NCBI GenBank assembly: GCA_947311845.1
Contig: CAMZMU010000089.1
Location: 22,782,435 to 22,846,434, forward strand
Origin: Poa pratensis
Lineage: Eukaryota; Streptophyta; Magnoliopsida; Poales; Poaceae
Direction: 5' to 3'
DNA: 64,000 bases
Shown piece after piece: positions 42,762-55,800 of this stretch (position 1 is its first letter; every line of letters starts with the position of its first letter). Both the position numbers and the translations under genes were made by a program. The notes beneath the pieces were generated by a model. The model was not told where the DNA came from, searched no databases, and was given only the letters and a program-made list of their open reading frames with translations.

Positions 42762-45700
42762 ATGGATGACAGCCTCTACGACGAGTTCGGCAACTACATC
42801 GGCCCGGAGCTCGCCGACTCCGACGCCGATGACTCCGACGCCGCCGCCTCCCCGTCCCCCTCGCAGTCCCGCTCCCCCTCCCCGGCGCGCTCCCCGTCGG
42901 GATCCCCCAACTCCCGCCGCCTCATGGACGTCGACGACGACGACTACGCCGACGCCTCCCAGGGCGCCATCGTCCTCGCCGAGGACAAGAAGTACTACCC
43001 CACCGCCGAGGAGGTCTACGGCCCGGGCGTCGAGGCGCTCGTCATGGACGAGGACGAGCAGGCGCTCGAGAAGCCCATCGTCGCGCCGCCGCGGGACGTC
43101 AAGTTCGAGGTCGGCACCCGCGCGGGCGCCACCTCCACCTACGCCTCCACCGACTTCGTCCTCGGCCTCGCCTCCAACCCGCTGCTGGTCCGCAACGTCG
43201 CGCTCGTCGGCCACCTGCAGCACGGCAAGACGGTGTTCATGGACATGCTTGTGGAGCAGACCCACGAGGTGGACACCTTCGATTCCGAGGGCGAGCGCCA
43301 CGTGCGCTTCACCGACACCCGGGTGGACGAGCAGGAGCGCAGGGTCTCCATCAAGGCTGTGCCCATGTCGCTCGTGCTCGAGGGCGGCAACGGCAAGTCT
43401 TATCTCTGCAATATCATGGACACGCCTGGGCATGTCAATTTTTCAGATGAGATGACTGCTGCGCTCCGGCTGGCGGATGGGGCTGTGCTTGTTGTCGACG
43501 CTGCTGAGGGTGTCATGGTAATTCACTGAACCTATTGCGTTATACATCTCTGCTGTATGATGGGTTAACCTTTCAAAGTAGGAGTATTAAACTGGATTAC
43601 TGTGACTTATGTTTATGCTACATAAGGTTGTGGCAATTGCATTTGTCTGAAGGAGTGATATGGTCTGCTCAACACAATTCATTTGGCCGTAGCTTTGCTA
43701 GGGATACATCTTCATAGCTGTTCTATTGTATTTTTTTTGCTTTGGTAGAAGATAGAAGTGCAATTAAAGCTTCTAAAGCGTTGACAATTCAGTAGAGTTA
43801 ATACTATAAGGTAGCATCTTGAAATCTATTTCTTTCTTGAAACTACTCGCATCACTGTTGTGTTCTCTTAATAGATGGAACACACATTATCATAAATTAG
43901 AAAAAGTAGTAAAGGGCTTGACGAGCAAAACATTGTCATGCAGTTAGTGCCACCCTCACTTTCTGTTCTAAGCTTGTTCTTCTTGTATTAGCTAAAACCA
44001 GCTCGAAGGTGAGCTTATATAAATGATCTTATATGCTTAGCCTGCAAATCTATGACCTTCCATACAGTTTTTGCTTAAATAAAAACCGCAAATCTGCAAC
44101 ATGCACTAGAAGTATATAACTGGTTGTGTAGAGTTTTTTCTTCTGCCAAGAATAGTAGCTTGGCTGCCTGCATACAAGGATTTCCAGAATTAAAGTGCTG
44201 AAGTTATGTTTCTATTGTTTACTCATCAAGATTTTTGTTATTTAATTACCTGCATTGATGAACAGGTAAACACGGAGAGGGCGATTCGTCATGCAATCCA
44301 AGAAAGACTTCCCATCGTCGTTGTGATTAACAAGGTACAATACCAGTTTTCTTCTTCTCGATGCAATTTCAAGCTGAAGCTGACGTTTGCTCCCATTGCT
44401 TTATTACAGGTTGACAGACTGATAACAGAGCTAAAGCTGCCCCCAAATGACGCATATTTCAAGCTAAGGCATACACTGGACACAATCAATGATCTAATCT
44501 CATCTTGTTCTACCACAGTAGGGGCACTCAACTGGTAGATCCTGCTGCTGGAAATGTTTGTTTTGCGAGTGGTTCTGCTGGCTGGTCTTTTACCTTGCAG
44601 TCTTTTGCTCATCTTTATTTAAAGATTCATGGGATACCTTTTGACCATGAGAAATTTGCATCTCGTCTATGGGGAGATTTGTATTATGACCATAAGTCTC
44701 GAACCTTCAAAAAGAAGCCACCGGCAGCAGGAGCTAATAGATCATTCATTGAGTTCATCCTTGAGCCTCTGTACAAAATCTATAGTCAGGTTGTCGGAGA
44801 GCAAAAGAGAGGTGTCGAATCAACTCTCGCTGATTTGGGTGTGACACTGAGCAATGCAGCTTATAAACTTAATGTTATGCCTTTGCTGAGACTTGCTTGC
44901 CGCTCAATTTTTGGCACTGCTACTGGCTTTACAGACATGTTAGTGAAAAACATCCCTAATGTGAAAGATGCTGCAGCAAGGAAGATAGAACACATATACA
45001 CTGGTCAACAAGATTCATCCATTGTGGATGCAATGAAGAAATGTGATTCTCAAGGCCCCCTTATGGTCAATATTACGAAACTGTATCCCAAGTCTGACTG
45101 TAGCGTCTTTGATGCCTTTGGACGAGTTTACAGTGGCACAATACAGACTGGTCAGACTGTCCGGGTCCTTGGAGAAGGCTATTCTCCGGATGATGAAGAG
45201 GATATGACTGTCAAAGAGGTCACCAAGTTGTGGGTCTATCAGGCACGGTACCGTGTTCCAATAGCTAAAGCTCTGCTGGTTCTTGGGTTCTTATTGAAGG
45301 CGTGGATGCATCAATAATGAAAACTGCAACCATATGCCCTATGAACATGGATGAAGATGTGTACATATTTAGACCACTACGTTTCAATACCTTACCTGTT
45401 GTAAAAATAGCAGCTGAGCCTCTTAACCCAAGTGAGCTACCTAAAATGGTGGAAGGTCTTCGTAAAATCAGCAAGAGCTATCCTCTTGCGATTACTAAGG
45501 TAGAAGAGTCTGGAGAACACACTATTCTTGGGACTGGTGAGCTATACCTTGATTGTATAATGAAGGACCTCAGAGAGCTTTACTCTGAGGTAGAAGTGAA
45601 GGTATAAACAATGCACTTAAATTTTTTCCTTCTTTTTTGAAGCTAATTTTTACTTAACTTCGTTACCTTGTTTGTACTCAGGTTGCAGATCCAGTTGTGA

Positions 45701-47406
45701 CATTTTGTGAAACAGTTGTTGATACTTCTTCTATGAAATGTTTTGCTGAAACACCCAACAAGAGGAACAAAATTACCATGGTTAGATTTCGTTTTTGGCT
45801 TTCTTGTGCCCTTCGTTCTTCATGATGGTAAACAAACATACACGGTTAACTAATTGTGGTTTTTCTATGTCTGTGACACAACCTGCAGTTAGCTGAACCA
45901 TTAGAGAAGGGCTTGGCAGAGGATATTGAGAATGGCCTTGTTAGCCTTGACTCAAGGCAGAAAGAAGTCACCGACTTCTTTCGCCAACGCTACCAGTGGG
46001 ATGTGCTTGCAGCAAGGTCAATATGGGCTTTTGGACCTGACAAGCAGGTAAGATGGCAAACCTTCTACTGACCTATCAGTTCGCGTGTAGCAAACTTGAT
46101 CTTATCGGTTGGGTTCTCCCATCTATTATTAGAGTTGTATGAATCCCGCCAGTCTACTGATTACATGTCTCCAGTTGATGTTTAGTTGGTCACGTGCCAC
46201 AAACTTTCCACCAGATCATCAGTTTTACCGTTTGATCCATTTTATATTTCCATTCTTTTGTTGACTGAACATATCATTCTTTGACATACAGGGTCCTAAC
46301 ATTCTACTGGATGATTCTCTTTCGGTTGAGGTGGATAAGAACTTGCTAAATGCAGTCAAAGACTCAATTGTTCAAGGGTAGGGCACTCTGTGTTCTGTTG
46401 ATTCATAATTCATTTGGATCTTTGTCAGTGCCTTTCTTAATCATTTTATTTATTGCCCTAAGCACAGGTTTCAGTGGGGTGCTAGAGAAGGCCCATTGTG
46501 TGATGAACCAATCAGGAACGTGAAGTTCAAGATCTTAAATGCAAACATTGCTCCAGAACCATTGCACCGTGGTGGTGGTCAAATAATCCCCACAGCCCGA
46601 AGGGTGGTCTACTCAGCATTTCTGATGGCCAATCCTCGTCTTATGGAGCCTGTTTATTACATTGAGGTTAGTCATGGACTCATGGTTCTTGAAAATAAAC
46701 TTGTCATCGCTATCTAGAAACATATGTACGGATTTTGTATTTCCTTAATTTTTTGTTGGTATATTGGTTTGATGACCTGATCTGACAAATGTTGCAGATC
46801 CAAACTCCAATTGACTGTGTCTCTGCTATATATACGGTCCTGTCACGGCGACGTGGTCATGTGACAGCCGATGTACCCAAGCCAGGCACTCCAGTGTATG
46901 TTGTTAAGGTAGGAAACATGTTTTCTTCTGTGAATTCAGCCCTACTTTTTTCCTTATGTAAGACCTGTACGACTCTTGCTGATGGTATCATTTTCTTCAT
47001 ATTTATCAGGCATTTTTACCTGTCATAGAGTCTTTTGGGTTTGAGACAGATCTCAGATACCATACACAGGGACAAGCCTTCTGTGTGTCAGTGTTTGATC
47101 ACTGGGCTATTGTTCCTGGCGACCCTCTTGACAAGAGCATTGTCCTCCGGCCTCTTGAACCAGCACCTATACAGCACCTTGCCCGTGAATTCATGGTAAA
47201 GACCAGGCGAAGGAAGGTAAGACATACATCTAGATACCGAACAAACATACAGTAATAGCCTCTCTTAAACTGATTGTAGAATTAATGTATGTACACCCAT
47301 TTTCCAGGGCATGAGTGAGGATGTTAGCATCAACAAGTTCTTTGACGAGGCTATGATGAATGAGCTGGCGCAACAGGCTGCAGATCTTCACTTGCAGATG
47401 ATGTAG
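42762..47406 (+). CDS. CLO: U5 snRNP 116-kDa GTPase (SNU114/EFTUD2 homologue)
   Basis: EF-2-like GTPase of the U5 and U4/U6.U5 snRNPs; in the family it controls Brr2-dependent U4/U6 unwinding during spliceosome activation and disassembly. Ten exons: 42762-43517, 44266-44334, 44410-45601, 45682-45780, 45889-46047, 46292-46377, 46468-46666, 46798-46908, 47010-47216, 47308-47406, all GT/AG, about 992 aa (usual length). It starts [17 protein letters not shown] with an acidic Ser/Pro-rich tail. GTPase motifs: GHLQHGKT (150-157), DTPGHVNF (220-227) and NKVDR (274-278), the last split by an intron. EF-2-like domains II-V follow and the end is ADLHLQMM. Two positions in exon 3 each lack one base: the G-run at 44521-44524, and after 45272. 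Without these bases the frame stops early at 44538. Either sequencing error or a decaying copy. CLO/GFA1 is the Arabidopsis name. Confidence 0.9.
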
Positions 47407-48708
47407 TTCGAAGAATGGATTCCCCAGTTCCCTCCTGTTTGGATCTCATCATGACATGATCTTCAGGTGATGGCAGTGGTCCATTGTCCTTTTGCACTGG
47501 AAACCGATCAAGTTCTTTCATGGGGCTATTTGATCTTCAAAGAGATGCAAAATGGCCACACTTGTTGCACTTGGATATGCAGCGTTGTGATTTTTGTGCA
47601 CCGAGTACCATATGTCAGTCATGTATGTACTATTGCTCTAACATCTACTCCATCTAACCATTTAGTGTAAAACCATCAAGAGCTGAGACTAGTTTTGACA
47701 TTTGATAGGCGATGTATGGCATTCTCCAGCGATGATGATGGCATTGCTGGTTTGATCCGTTCTTTGTTTCCTTCCTACAACCAATGTAGCGTTGAGCACC
47801 TTATTTCAGTTTCTGGAGGATAATTATGTTTTCTTGCCGTGCCTGTTTGTCCTGTGATTTTTATCCGGAGGGATTAGTGCATGTAATGTGACTTTTCTTT
47901 GGTAAACTCTTTCGAGTTGGTGTATGTATCACTGTGGTATTGTTGGTTCTCAGTTGCATTTTGCAACACATGATCTTAGGCATGTTAGATTTCAGAGAAT
48001 GTGTTTGGTTTGCACTGGTGTCGCGCTTTAATATTGATATGGGTACTGTGCCATAGGCATTATATTTTGCTAATTTTGAAGCATGTATTTTGTTAGTCAG
48101 ATTTTCATGGTAACTCTACTCTGTTTAAGCTTAGTCGTGGCAAAAGTTTAAGCTCTGTGCCAAACATGTTGTATTTTACATGCCTTATAGTTTTCCAAAT
48201 GTGGAAATAAAAATGGTTTTGCTAATTCTCAGTCGATTGAGAATTAGCTTAGCGCTTAGTCGACTCATCCACCGTTAAAACTCTTCTTCATCGTGGCGAC
48301 GGTGGCGTCAAGCTGAGCCGGAGCCGCGGCGGAGGCGAGAAGCAACTTAAGTTGGGGGGTGTGGCTTCGTCGGCGCCGGAGAAGAAGGGGCGGGGTTAGA
48401 GGGATGGCAGGGGCGGTGAGGCGCCGCAGCAGCGTCCCGGTCGCGGGCGGGATTGACAACGGTTAACCTGTGGTGGCTGTGGGGAAGGTGGTGGTCGGGG
48501 ATGGGGAAGAAGTGTCGTTCGACTGAGAACTATCGACCAAATAAAAAACCCAACGACTTCTTCCGTCCTTTTTGGCTTTTCCTCCGGTTCACGGAACGGA
48601 AATTGGCCAACCAAAATAATTTCCCTCCAAAACCCGCATCTCCCGTCGTCTTCTTCCCCACCATTTCGAACCCCCAAAACCCTAGCCCCACCACCCCTCC
48701 CCGCTCCA
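47407..48708. other. 3' region of the U5 GTPase gene and leader of KNL1
   Basis: The left part (to about 48200) is presumably the 3' untranslated region and downstream DNA of the U5 GTPase gene. From about 48270 the sequence becomes GC-rich and ends in CAAAACCCTAGCCCC before the KNL1 start codon, a typical grass 5' leader. A 64-codon minus-strand frame at 48265-48459 is compositional. Confidence 0.5.
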
Positions 48709-49828
48709 ATGGACACCAGCGGCGGGCCCGTCTTCCAGTCGCCGGCGACGGAGGACGAGACGATGGCGCGGAAGCGCTCCCGCCGCGTGAGCTTCGCGGA
48801 CACCACCGCCGTGCACGTGTTCGACCGCGACGAGGACTTCGAGACGCCCCCGGAGGAGCGCCCCGCCTCTCCCTCCCCATCCCCGGGAAGGCCGCTCGCG
48901 GCGGAGGGCGATGAGACGGAGGGAGAGGAGGAGGGGGAGTTCGTGCGCCCGCCGTTCGGGTTCCTTGGGGATGTCGATCTCGGTTCCGCCTCCCCCGCCA
49001 GCGACGCCGGATCCTTCTCCTCATTCGACGGAGGTAACATAACCTCCTCCTTTCGTTTCTCTAGATTTTTGTGTGAATAATTGTAGTTCGTTTGATTTTA
49101 TCATCGGCCCACATTTCTAGCTTCTTACAAGTGCTGCATATTGGTTGATTTGGGCATTAATTTTGAGGCTCAGATTGTTGCATTTATCAAGTCAATTTTT
49201 ATTAGCTTAATGTTGTTTATTTGTATGTGGCCTCCACCTCAGTTTAATTGCTGGTTCGATGGTTTATGGTAGAGTTGGCCTTGGGTCTTCAATTGGGGAA
49301 AAAAGGTTTCCCTTGTTGCCCAGCCATGTTCATTTCGTAAGTTTCAGGGAGTGTTGGAATGTGTTAGATTTCCTTTTGAGGTTTTGTGATTTAGTTCAAA
49401 TTACTTTGGATTCTAACCCAAATCCTCACTGTCCAAACATACAATTAATTTAGAGCTCGTTTGGTAGCCACCATTTCGGGTCGGAATCATGTAATTCAAT
49501 CGAGATTTCATACTCAACGTGTTTTTCTATCATGGAAACGTCCTTTCAATTGGAATTCCAGCTAATGTCTATTGTATGTTAAGTCCATTCCTGTCCCTAA
49601 CCCCATCATTCTTCTGGAAATCATTTCATTTCATAAATCCGGTGACAGCCAAACATGATTTTCAGCTTGGAATTTGAAATTGGACAAATGAAATGATGGC
49701 ATCATTATTTCCCAAATGAAATGAGTGGTGCCAAACGAGCTCTTAGTGTCTTTCATGTTTCTATTCTGCTAACTTTATTGTTGAAACCTAGATTTGGGTT
49801 ATAGTTTGGTGACTAATATTTCGGGTGT

Positions 49829-49859
<31 letters not shown>

Positions 49860-52800
49860 GGGGTTCAAGGGTACTTCTGTTGTTGTTGTTGACGATGGCA
49901 TTATTTTGGTAACTTTTTTATCTATGAAACAGATGTTCAAGATGGAAATTATTTATTTATGATGTCATACTTTTTCGTCTGAGTGATGTTCAAACTGTCA
50001 AGTGTGTCACAGTGACCACTTAAGGTTGGCCTTCATGCTTTGTTCCTATAGGTTGAGCAATTTGGGTTCCGAAATCATTTTGCATGTCACTTCGATCTAG
50101 TTGATCCAGCAGTGTACAGAAAGTGACTGTGTTGACTGTTAGACTGCTGAATACATATGCAAATACATATTTGTATTGCATATTTGCATTGCTTAATATA
50201 GTAAGCACCAGATATTGTTAGTGTCTGCTCAGTAAGATCTTCAAATCACACATTGTTGATGCACTTGAAGTTACATGTTAGTAGTTTCACTATGTCTTTT
50301 CCCCCTTAAAATGTTGCTATGATGTGTGGTATTTTGCATCTATCCATGTCTCAAATGTAGCCCTTATGTCTTAGTTATTCATTAGCTAGTGTGCTGGATT
50401 ATTCTGTGTATAGTGTTATATCTTCTTAGATTCTTGTTGTCTTGACAGATGGCAACTTCTTTGGTGTTGTGTCAACAAGCTTTATTCAATCGGGGAGACC
50501 ATCAGATTCTGGAATATCGGAGGATGATTACCATGATTTAACTTTAGATTCTCGCACATTTTCTATGCATTTCAACAATGTTATTCCTCCTGATGACTGT
50601 TCAGCACACTCAGCTGGAAGTCTAATGACACTCAATTCGGGGTCTAGAACACCACTAAAGGAACTGAAGGGATCAGAGTCTGTAAAATCGAGCTGTGGCC
50701 GGGATGGATTGACTGACATGAGTTTGTGTGCAGAAAACCCTGAACGTTATGATTACACCAAGTTGTCACCCACATTGAACAATTTACTGCAAGAGGTCCA
50801 GGAGCCAGAGTCTCCTAAAGATGGAGCTAACTTTGTAACGGCTGATCATGCTTTGCAACTGCCTTCGTCTGAGCCAAAACACAGGGAAGAAAATTCATAT
50901 ATTGGCAATGGTGTGTCTTCTGGTGAGCTGCGCACTGTTAGTTCTCTTGAGGAGCGCATTACCATGTGCAATCCAGTATGTAGTACCCCTGACCCGACCC
51001 AGGAAGACAATGCAATGATAGTTAATATCCATGAAAAAACTCAAATCAGGTATTTGACAATTTTTTTTGTTTGTCATTTTCTCTTCGTAAAGGCAGCCAT
51101 GCATTATATCACTGCCACTCATTGATATATGACGCCAAATTGTGCAATTAAAAGTCTCTAAACATTATTAGGTTGTCCTACTTACCAATTTTGGTTTAAT
51201 TTGGTCTGAAAGATTTTTCTTGTGCCAATATAGCTATGTATTGGTTAGAAGTAATAAAAGAGTGTGGATGCACGTAAGGTTTCATGATTGCATTTCATAG
51301 CACGCGATGTGCCATGTTGCTAGCAGCTTTGGTTACTTGGTGTCAGTTAAGAACTGTTTGCAGCATGAGGTATGCTGTTGTTACCTATGGCTCTTGGTTT
51401 AAGTGAGCGAGTACAATAAGCATGTTTGGTTACCTGCTAAATTAACGTGTAAATTGATTGCCTAGAGTGAATAACAGTCAAAATATTTATGTAATTAGGA
51501 TCTTGTTGGGATTCGGTCTGATGGCATTTTGTTTTTATGTGCTAAAACTTAAAATCTTCTTGAGAAACTAAACATGGCAAACATAATGATTTATGGAATG
51601 TCTGTATGATGTTTTGTACTTTGGAGATTCCTTAATAACTTCTTGGGTAGCACCTGAAGACTGAACTTGTCCCCTTGGCCTGCTGATCGTCATGCTGGTC
51701 ATTCAATTTAATGTGTTCTGTAAACATCCTTCATATACATAGTTGGGGCTAGTTACTTATACTACAGTAGGGCTGTTGAATATAAGCTAAAGTCATTTTA
51801 CAATTTTTTGTTTTTCACGTTTCTCATTATTTCTTTATCAAGATATGGTCCAACATTGATGATTATTTGACACTTACATGGTTTCTGGATTTGCTTAGTT
51901 TGCAGGAGAACTGCAACAATAACCATATAGCTCTTCACCCTGATGTTAATAGAACTGTAGAAACTGCTGCATTGCTCTCTCCAGCTCCACCATATGGATC
52001 CTTCATGAGTAATATTGACTTGCAACCTCCTCTATTAGATCAACCATTGTCAAAAGATGAACCACCTGGAGCAAATCAAACTGCAAGTGCTTGCATTTTG
52101 TCTAGTGCAGTTCCTACCTTTCCAATGAGGGATGCTGAGCAGCTGCACCAGCAAAATCAAATTATGAATTCAGAAACTGTTCTACATACTCCGAGAACTT
52201 TAGTTCAGCCGCTGCAAATTACACAAGGGTCTATATCTTCCCTACGCTCCAAAAGGCAGCAGCTCTTCACTCCTACTGCTTATTCCACTACCACTAGTAA
52301 CGTGGTAGGTCAGGAGGCATGCTCTTTGGGGAGTGAGTTCATGAAACATGGTAAGAGAATTTCAGCTCTAGATGATGTACTGAAGTTCAGGCTTCACGAA
52401 TCACCTGCAGCTCATAATCGTAGGAATGAACTTGTTATTGAACCACATGGCATATTGAGCAAAGCTGAAGAACATGGCTCCACTGTGCCAGTTTCTTATT
52501 CTGTTACACCACAAAGACTGAAGAAAACTGGTCAGGCTTCTATTCTAGGTGCTTCTCCAAGGCAGGAGCTGCATGAGGCCACTGAGGTTCAAGATACTTC
52601 ATGTGATGTCCCTGCTTTGGATAGCCTACCTAATCCTGAACGCAATTCTCATATGGATTTAAATGGTAGTGGAAGAAAAAGGAGCAACGAAGAAAATGGC
52701 TGTGCTGAACATCCGTTGCCTGAAAAAAGAGCGAAGGGACCAAGAAGCCCAATAACATCACGAAATCAGCTTCCGTGTGTATCATTGTCTTCTCGTATGG

Positions 52801-55800
52801 CAGAAGAAATTCAGAGTGGGGCTCATGATAGTGGACAATCATTAAGTGATGATTGGAATAAGGTAAGACTAAGAATTTCCATTATAAAATGTATGGCAGA
52901 AGAAAATCAGAGTGGGGCTCATCCGCTCATGATAGTGGACAATCATTACGTGATGATTAAAATAAGATATGACCAAAAATTGCCAGCTTAAAATGTATTC
53001 AAACATTCAAAGCCATTCATATTTCTTGTTCTTTAAAAGGGTTTGAAACTTTATAAAATCTAGATGTTTTCCTCCTGCAGGTAGTATTCACTGTTTCTAA
53101 TTCCATGAAGCAAGTGCAGATATGCCCAGCATCTATTAGTAAGCTTAACCCACAACAGGTATGCATTTGCCCTGTTACTGGTCAGTCCAGTTTTTTTGTC
53201 TTCTTGTCCATTCACTTTGAACACTTAGAGAGTAAACCTGTTTACACTGCCACATGAGAATCTAGCGAACTGTAAAATTTTTTTTTGTTCTATAGATCCT
53301 TGCATCGCGCTTATCTTATTTTTCCCCAATCTCGATTATTCCTTAGATTTTAGTTGAGAAAATAGACCATTGTGATCTTTAGGATCAAACCTTGTCTCCA
53401 CGTAGCTGTTAGGATCTTCTAAGTGATACGATTCATGTGCTTGAAATGCAATATCTGTTAATTCTCAAGAGTATTTGAGGTAGCAGTATATTGTGTAATA
53501 AACACACAATGTGGTCTGAAAAGGTAATCCAGGATCACCGTTTGTTCAAACATCGTTTGGTTGTTTCAAATTATCTATTTCTGTTCTCAAATCCGGAAGC
53601 TGGAAACTCCTGAGTGAATTCCTCTCTCAACCACTTTTGCCGTACTTCTAGAGACCAGTGTGATAGTATACTTGCCTGTTTGGAGCTTGAGTACAGTTGC
53701 TAATTGATGTTCAGAATATATAGTTCTCTAAACCTCTTTTGTGAACTTCTTTTATCTGTGAGTTTATTTATTCCTATTGTGTTCAGTTTGATATTTCAAT
53801 CTTATGATCTAGCATTCAAAATGCCTTGTGGAGTTCTACAGAGTATCTTACGTATTTTCTGTTTTTTTATAATGAAAAGCTTGATATGTTAAGAGATATG
53901 CTGGGGAAGATTCACGTGGCTAGAAAATATAAGAGACTTGCTGCTTCTGTGGTATGCTATCATCATTTAATTGTCATATCCTCTGTCGCTGTTTGAACAC
54001 ATTCTTCCACTTATCTGATGTGTCTGTTTTCTGAACTCAGAGGATTCAAGATTCCAGACTAGCTGAGGCGAGATCTCTCCATGACAAGCTTTCATATGAA
54101 AAGGCAAAACTGCAAATAAATCGTGTTAAATTAGATAAACTGCAAGTAGGAATCTCTTCGTCTTTCTTTCAGCCCTTTTGATGGCTTATACTCCCTCCTT
54201 TCCGGTTTACAATGCTCCACTCGCATTTTGGGATTTACTGTCACCATCATTTAGACTAATACTATATTAGCGTTAGGGCATTAAAATTATACTTTGGAAA
54301 GTATTTCCGAACGCAGATTTGAAGATATGTACTTTTTATGGCATATAACTGGTATTTTATTGATCAAATTTGATGATCAAAGTTTACTCAAAATGCGTGC
54401 GGCCTTGTAATCCTGAAAGGAGGGAGTAAAGTGCAGTAAGCTTACTCACGTTCCTCCTTGGTGCAGAACAAGGCACAGTTATGTGAAGTTGGAATTCAAG
54501 AATGCCGCTATCTGAAATCCAAGATTTCACAGCTTCGTCGTCCCACAGCGGATGCTACACAGGTGAAAGGCGGTCCTCTTCACGGATCAACTTTGATCGA
54601 TGCCTGTGACGGACAGGTACAGCACTGTGTTCTACTGTACCTCGCATAATTATGGTCATATGACTCATATCTATAGTTTTACTGCCCTGCTTCTTTTGTG
54701 TTGCATATCTATATATCATACTGTCGGGCATTCCTTTCAAATAATCATATTTGCTTCAGTTGCAAACGCTGTAAGAGTCATATAGTACTCTTACATATAT
54801 ATGTATATTCACTCACACGTGCTATTGTGGGGAACATATGTTGTCTTTCCCCAGGAAGGTCATGCTAGGATAACTGAAAAGAAGCTTGTACTCAGCATGA
54901 TTCAACAAAAGCTGGAGAACCTTAAGAATTCGCTTGAACATTCTTGCAACACTAAAGGTGATATCGGCGAAGTCATAAGGGTTGCCGAAGAGCATTTGGA
55001 GATGAGAAATCAGTGTCAGATCATCAGCCAGCAAGCATCGGTATTTGTGCATGCCTTAGATCTAACGTATATACTTTTTCTCCCTTCAGTGACTTACATT
55101 TATTTTTTGTTTTTCAGCTCTGGGTGTTGAGTGACATTGTTAAAAGGGAAAATAAGCGTGATGTCATTCTCAACTATCGCAATTTGCTGTTCCAAAGGTA
55201 CAATTTCTTATAATGACCTCCCCTTTTGCATAGTGTGCAACTTTCCCTATACACTGGAACATTAAACTGCCAGGTTACCTGTTCAGACCAATTACTGGCT
55301 TTAACTGCCTCAATGGGCTTCAAACCTTAAACTGGTTTTTTCGGGTACTGATGAACCTGCATGGACTTGCCAACTGGGAAGTTGCTGCTCATGCATTTAC
55401 TGTGTTTTGAAAGGACATCTCTGTGCAATGTAAAGCCTGTCTTCAACCAACCAAAACTTTGTGCTAGTAAAATGAACCCCAGATCGGAGGTTTGATGGCG
55501 TCTAACTCTACAAATTCCTGCCGTTCTTGTACCTGCTGGTGACCGCCTGCATTGCAAAATCAATTGTTAGAACCAAGCTAACAATGGAATACAACCTTTC
55601 CTTGTTATCATGTGGCTGTATCTTACTTGTTGGGTTACTGTGCCTTTGGCAGGATCATCTTAAACATCAGCGATATGTCAACCATATTTGTGAATAACTC
55701 ACTGATGGGAACCAAAATAGAACAGGTGAGATGAGGAAACTTATATTTTCTTCTTATGCATTTAATAATCTCCTGACCTTGTACTCCTTGCCAGGCATTC

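Noticed and set aside
42222..43433. 403-codon minus-strand frame
   Set aside because: It is the antisense shadow of U5 GTPase exon 1, whose GC-rich third positions keep the opposite strand open. The sense frame carries clear family motifs.
42634..43455. 273-codon plus-strand frame rich in Pro, Ser, Arg
   Set aside because: Same region in a different frame, composition-driven. The frame starting at 42762 is the real exon.
44206..44538. 110-codon frame at the U5 GTPase locus as an independent small gene
   Set aside because: It is intron sequence plus exons 2 and 3 read through; it ends only because of the one-base loss at 44521-44524.
48396..49040. 214-codon minus-strand frame opposite KNL1 exon 1
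   Set aside because: GC-driven antisense frame; exon 1 in the sense direction has the RVSF motif and a phase-matched splice to exon 2.
53704..53892. 62-codon hydrophobic frame in KNL1 intron 4/exon 5
   Set aside because: It straddles an intron end and the exon in the wrong frame; AT-rich intron sequence often looks hydrophobic.
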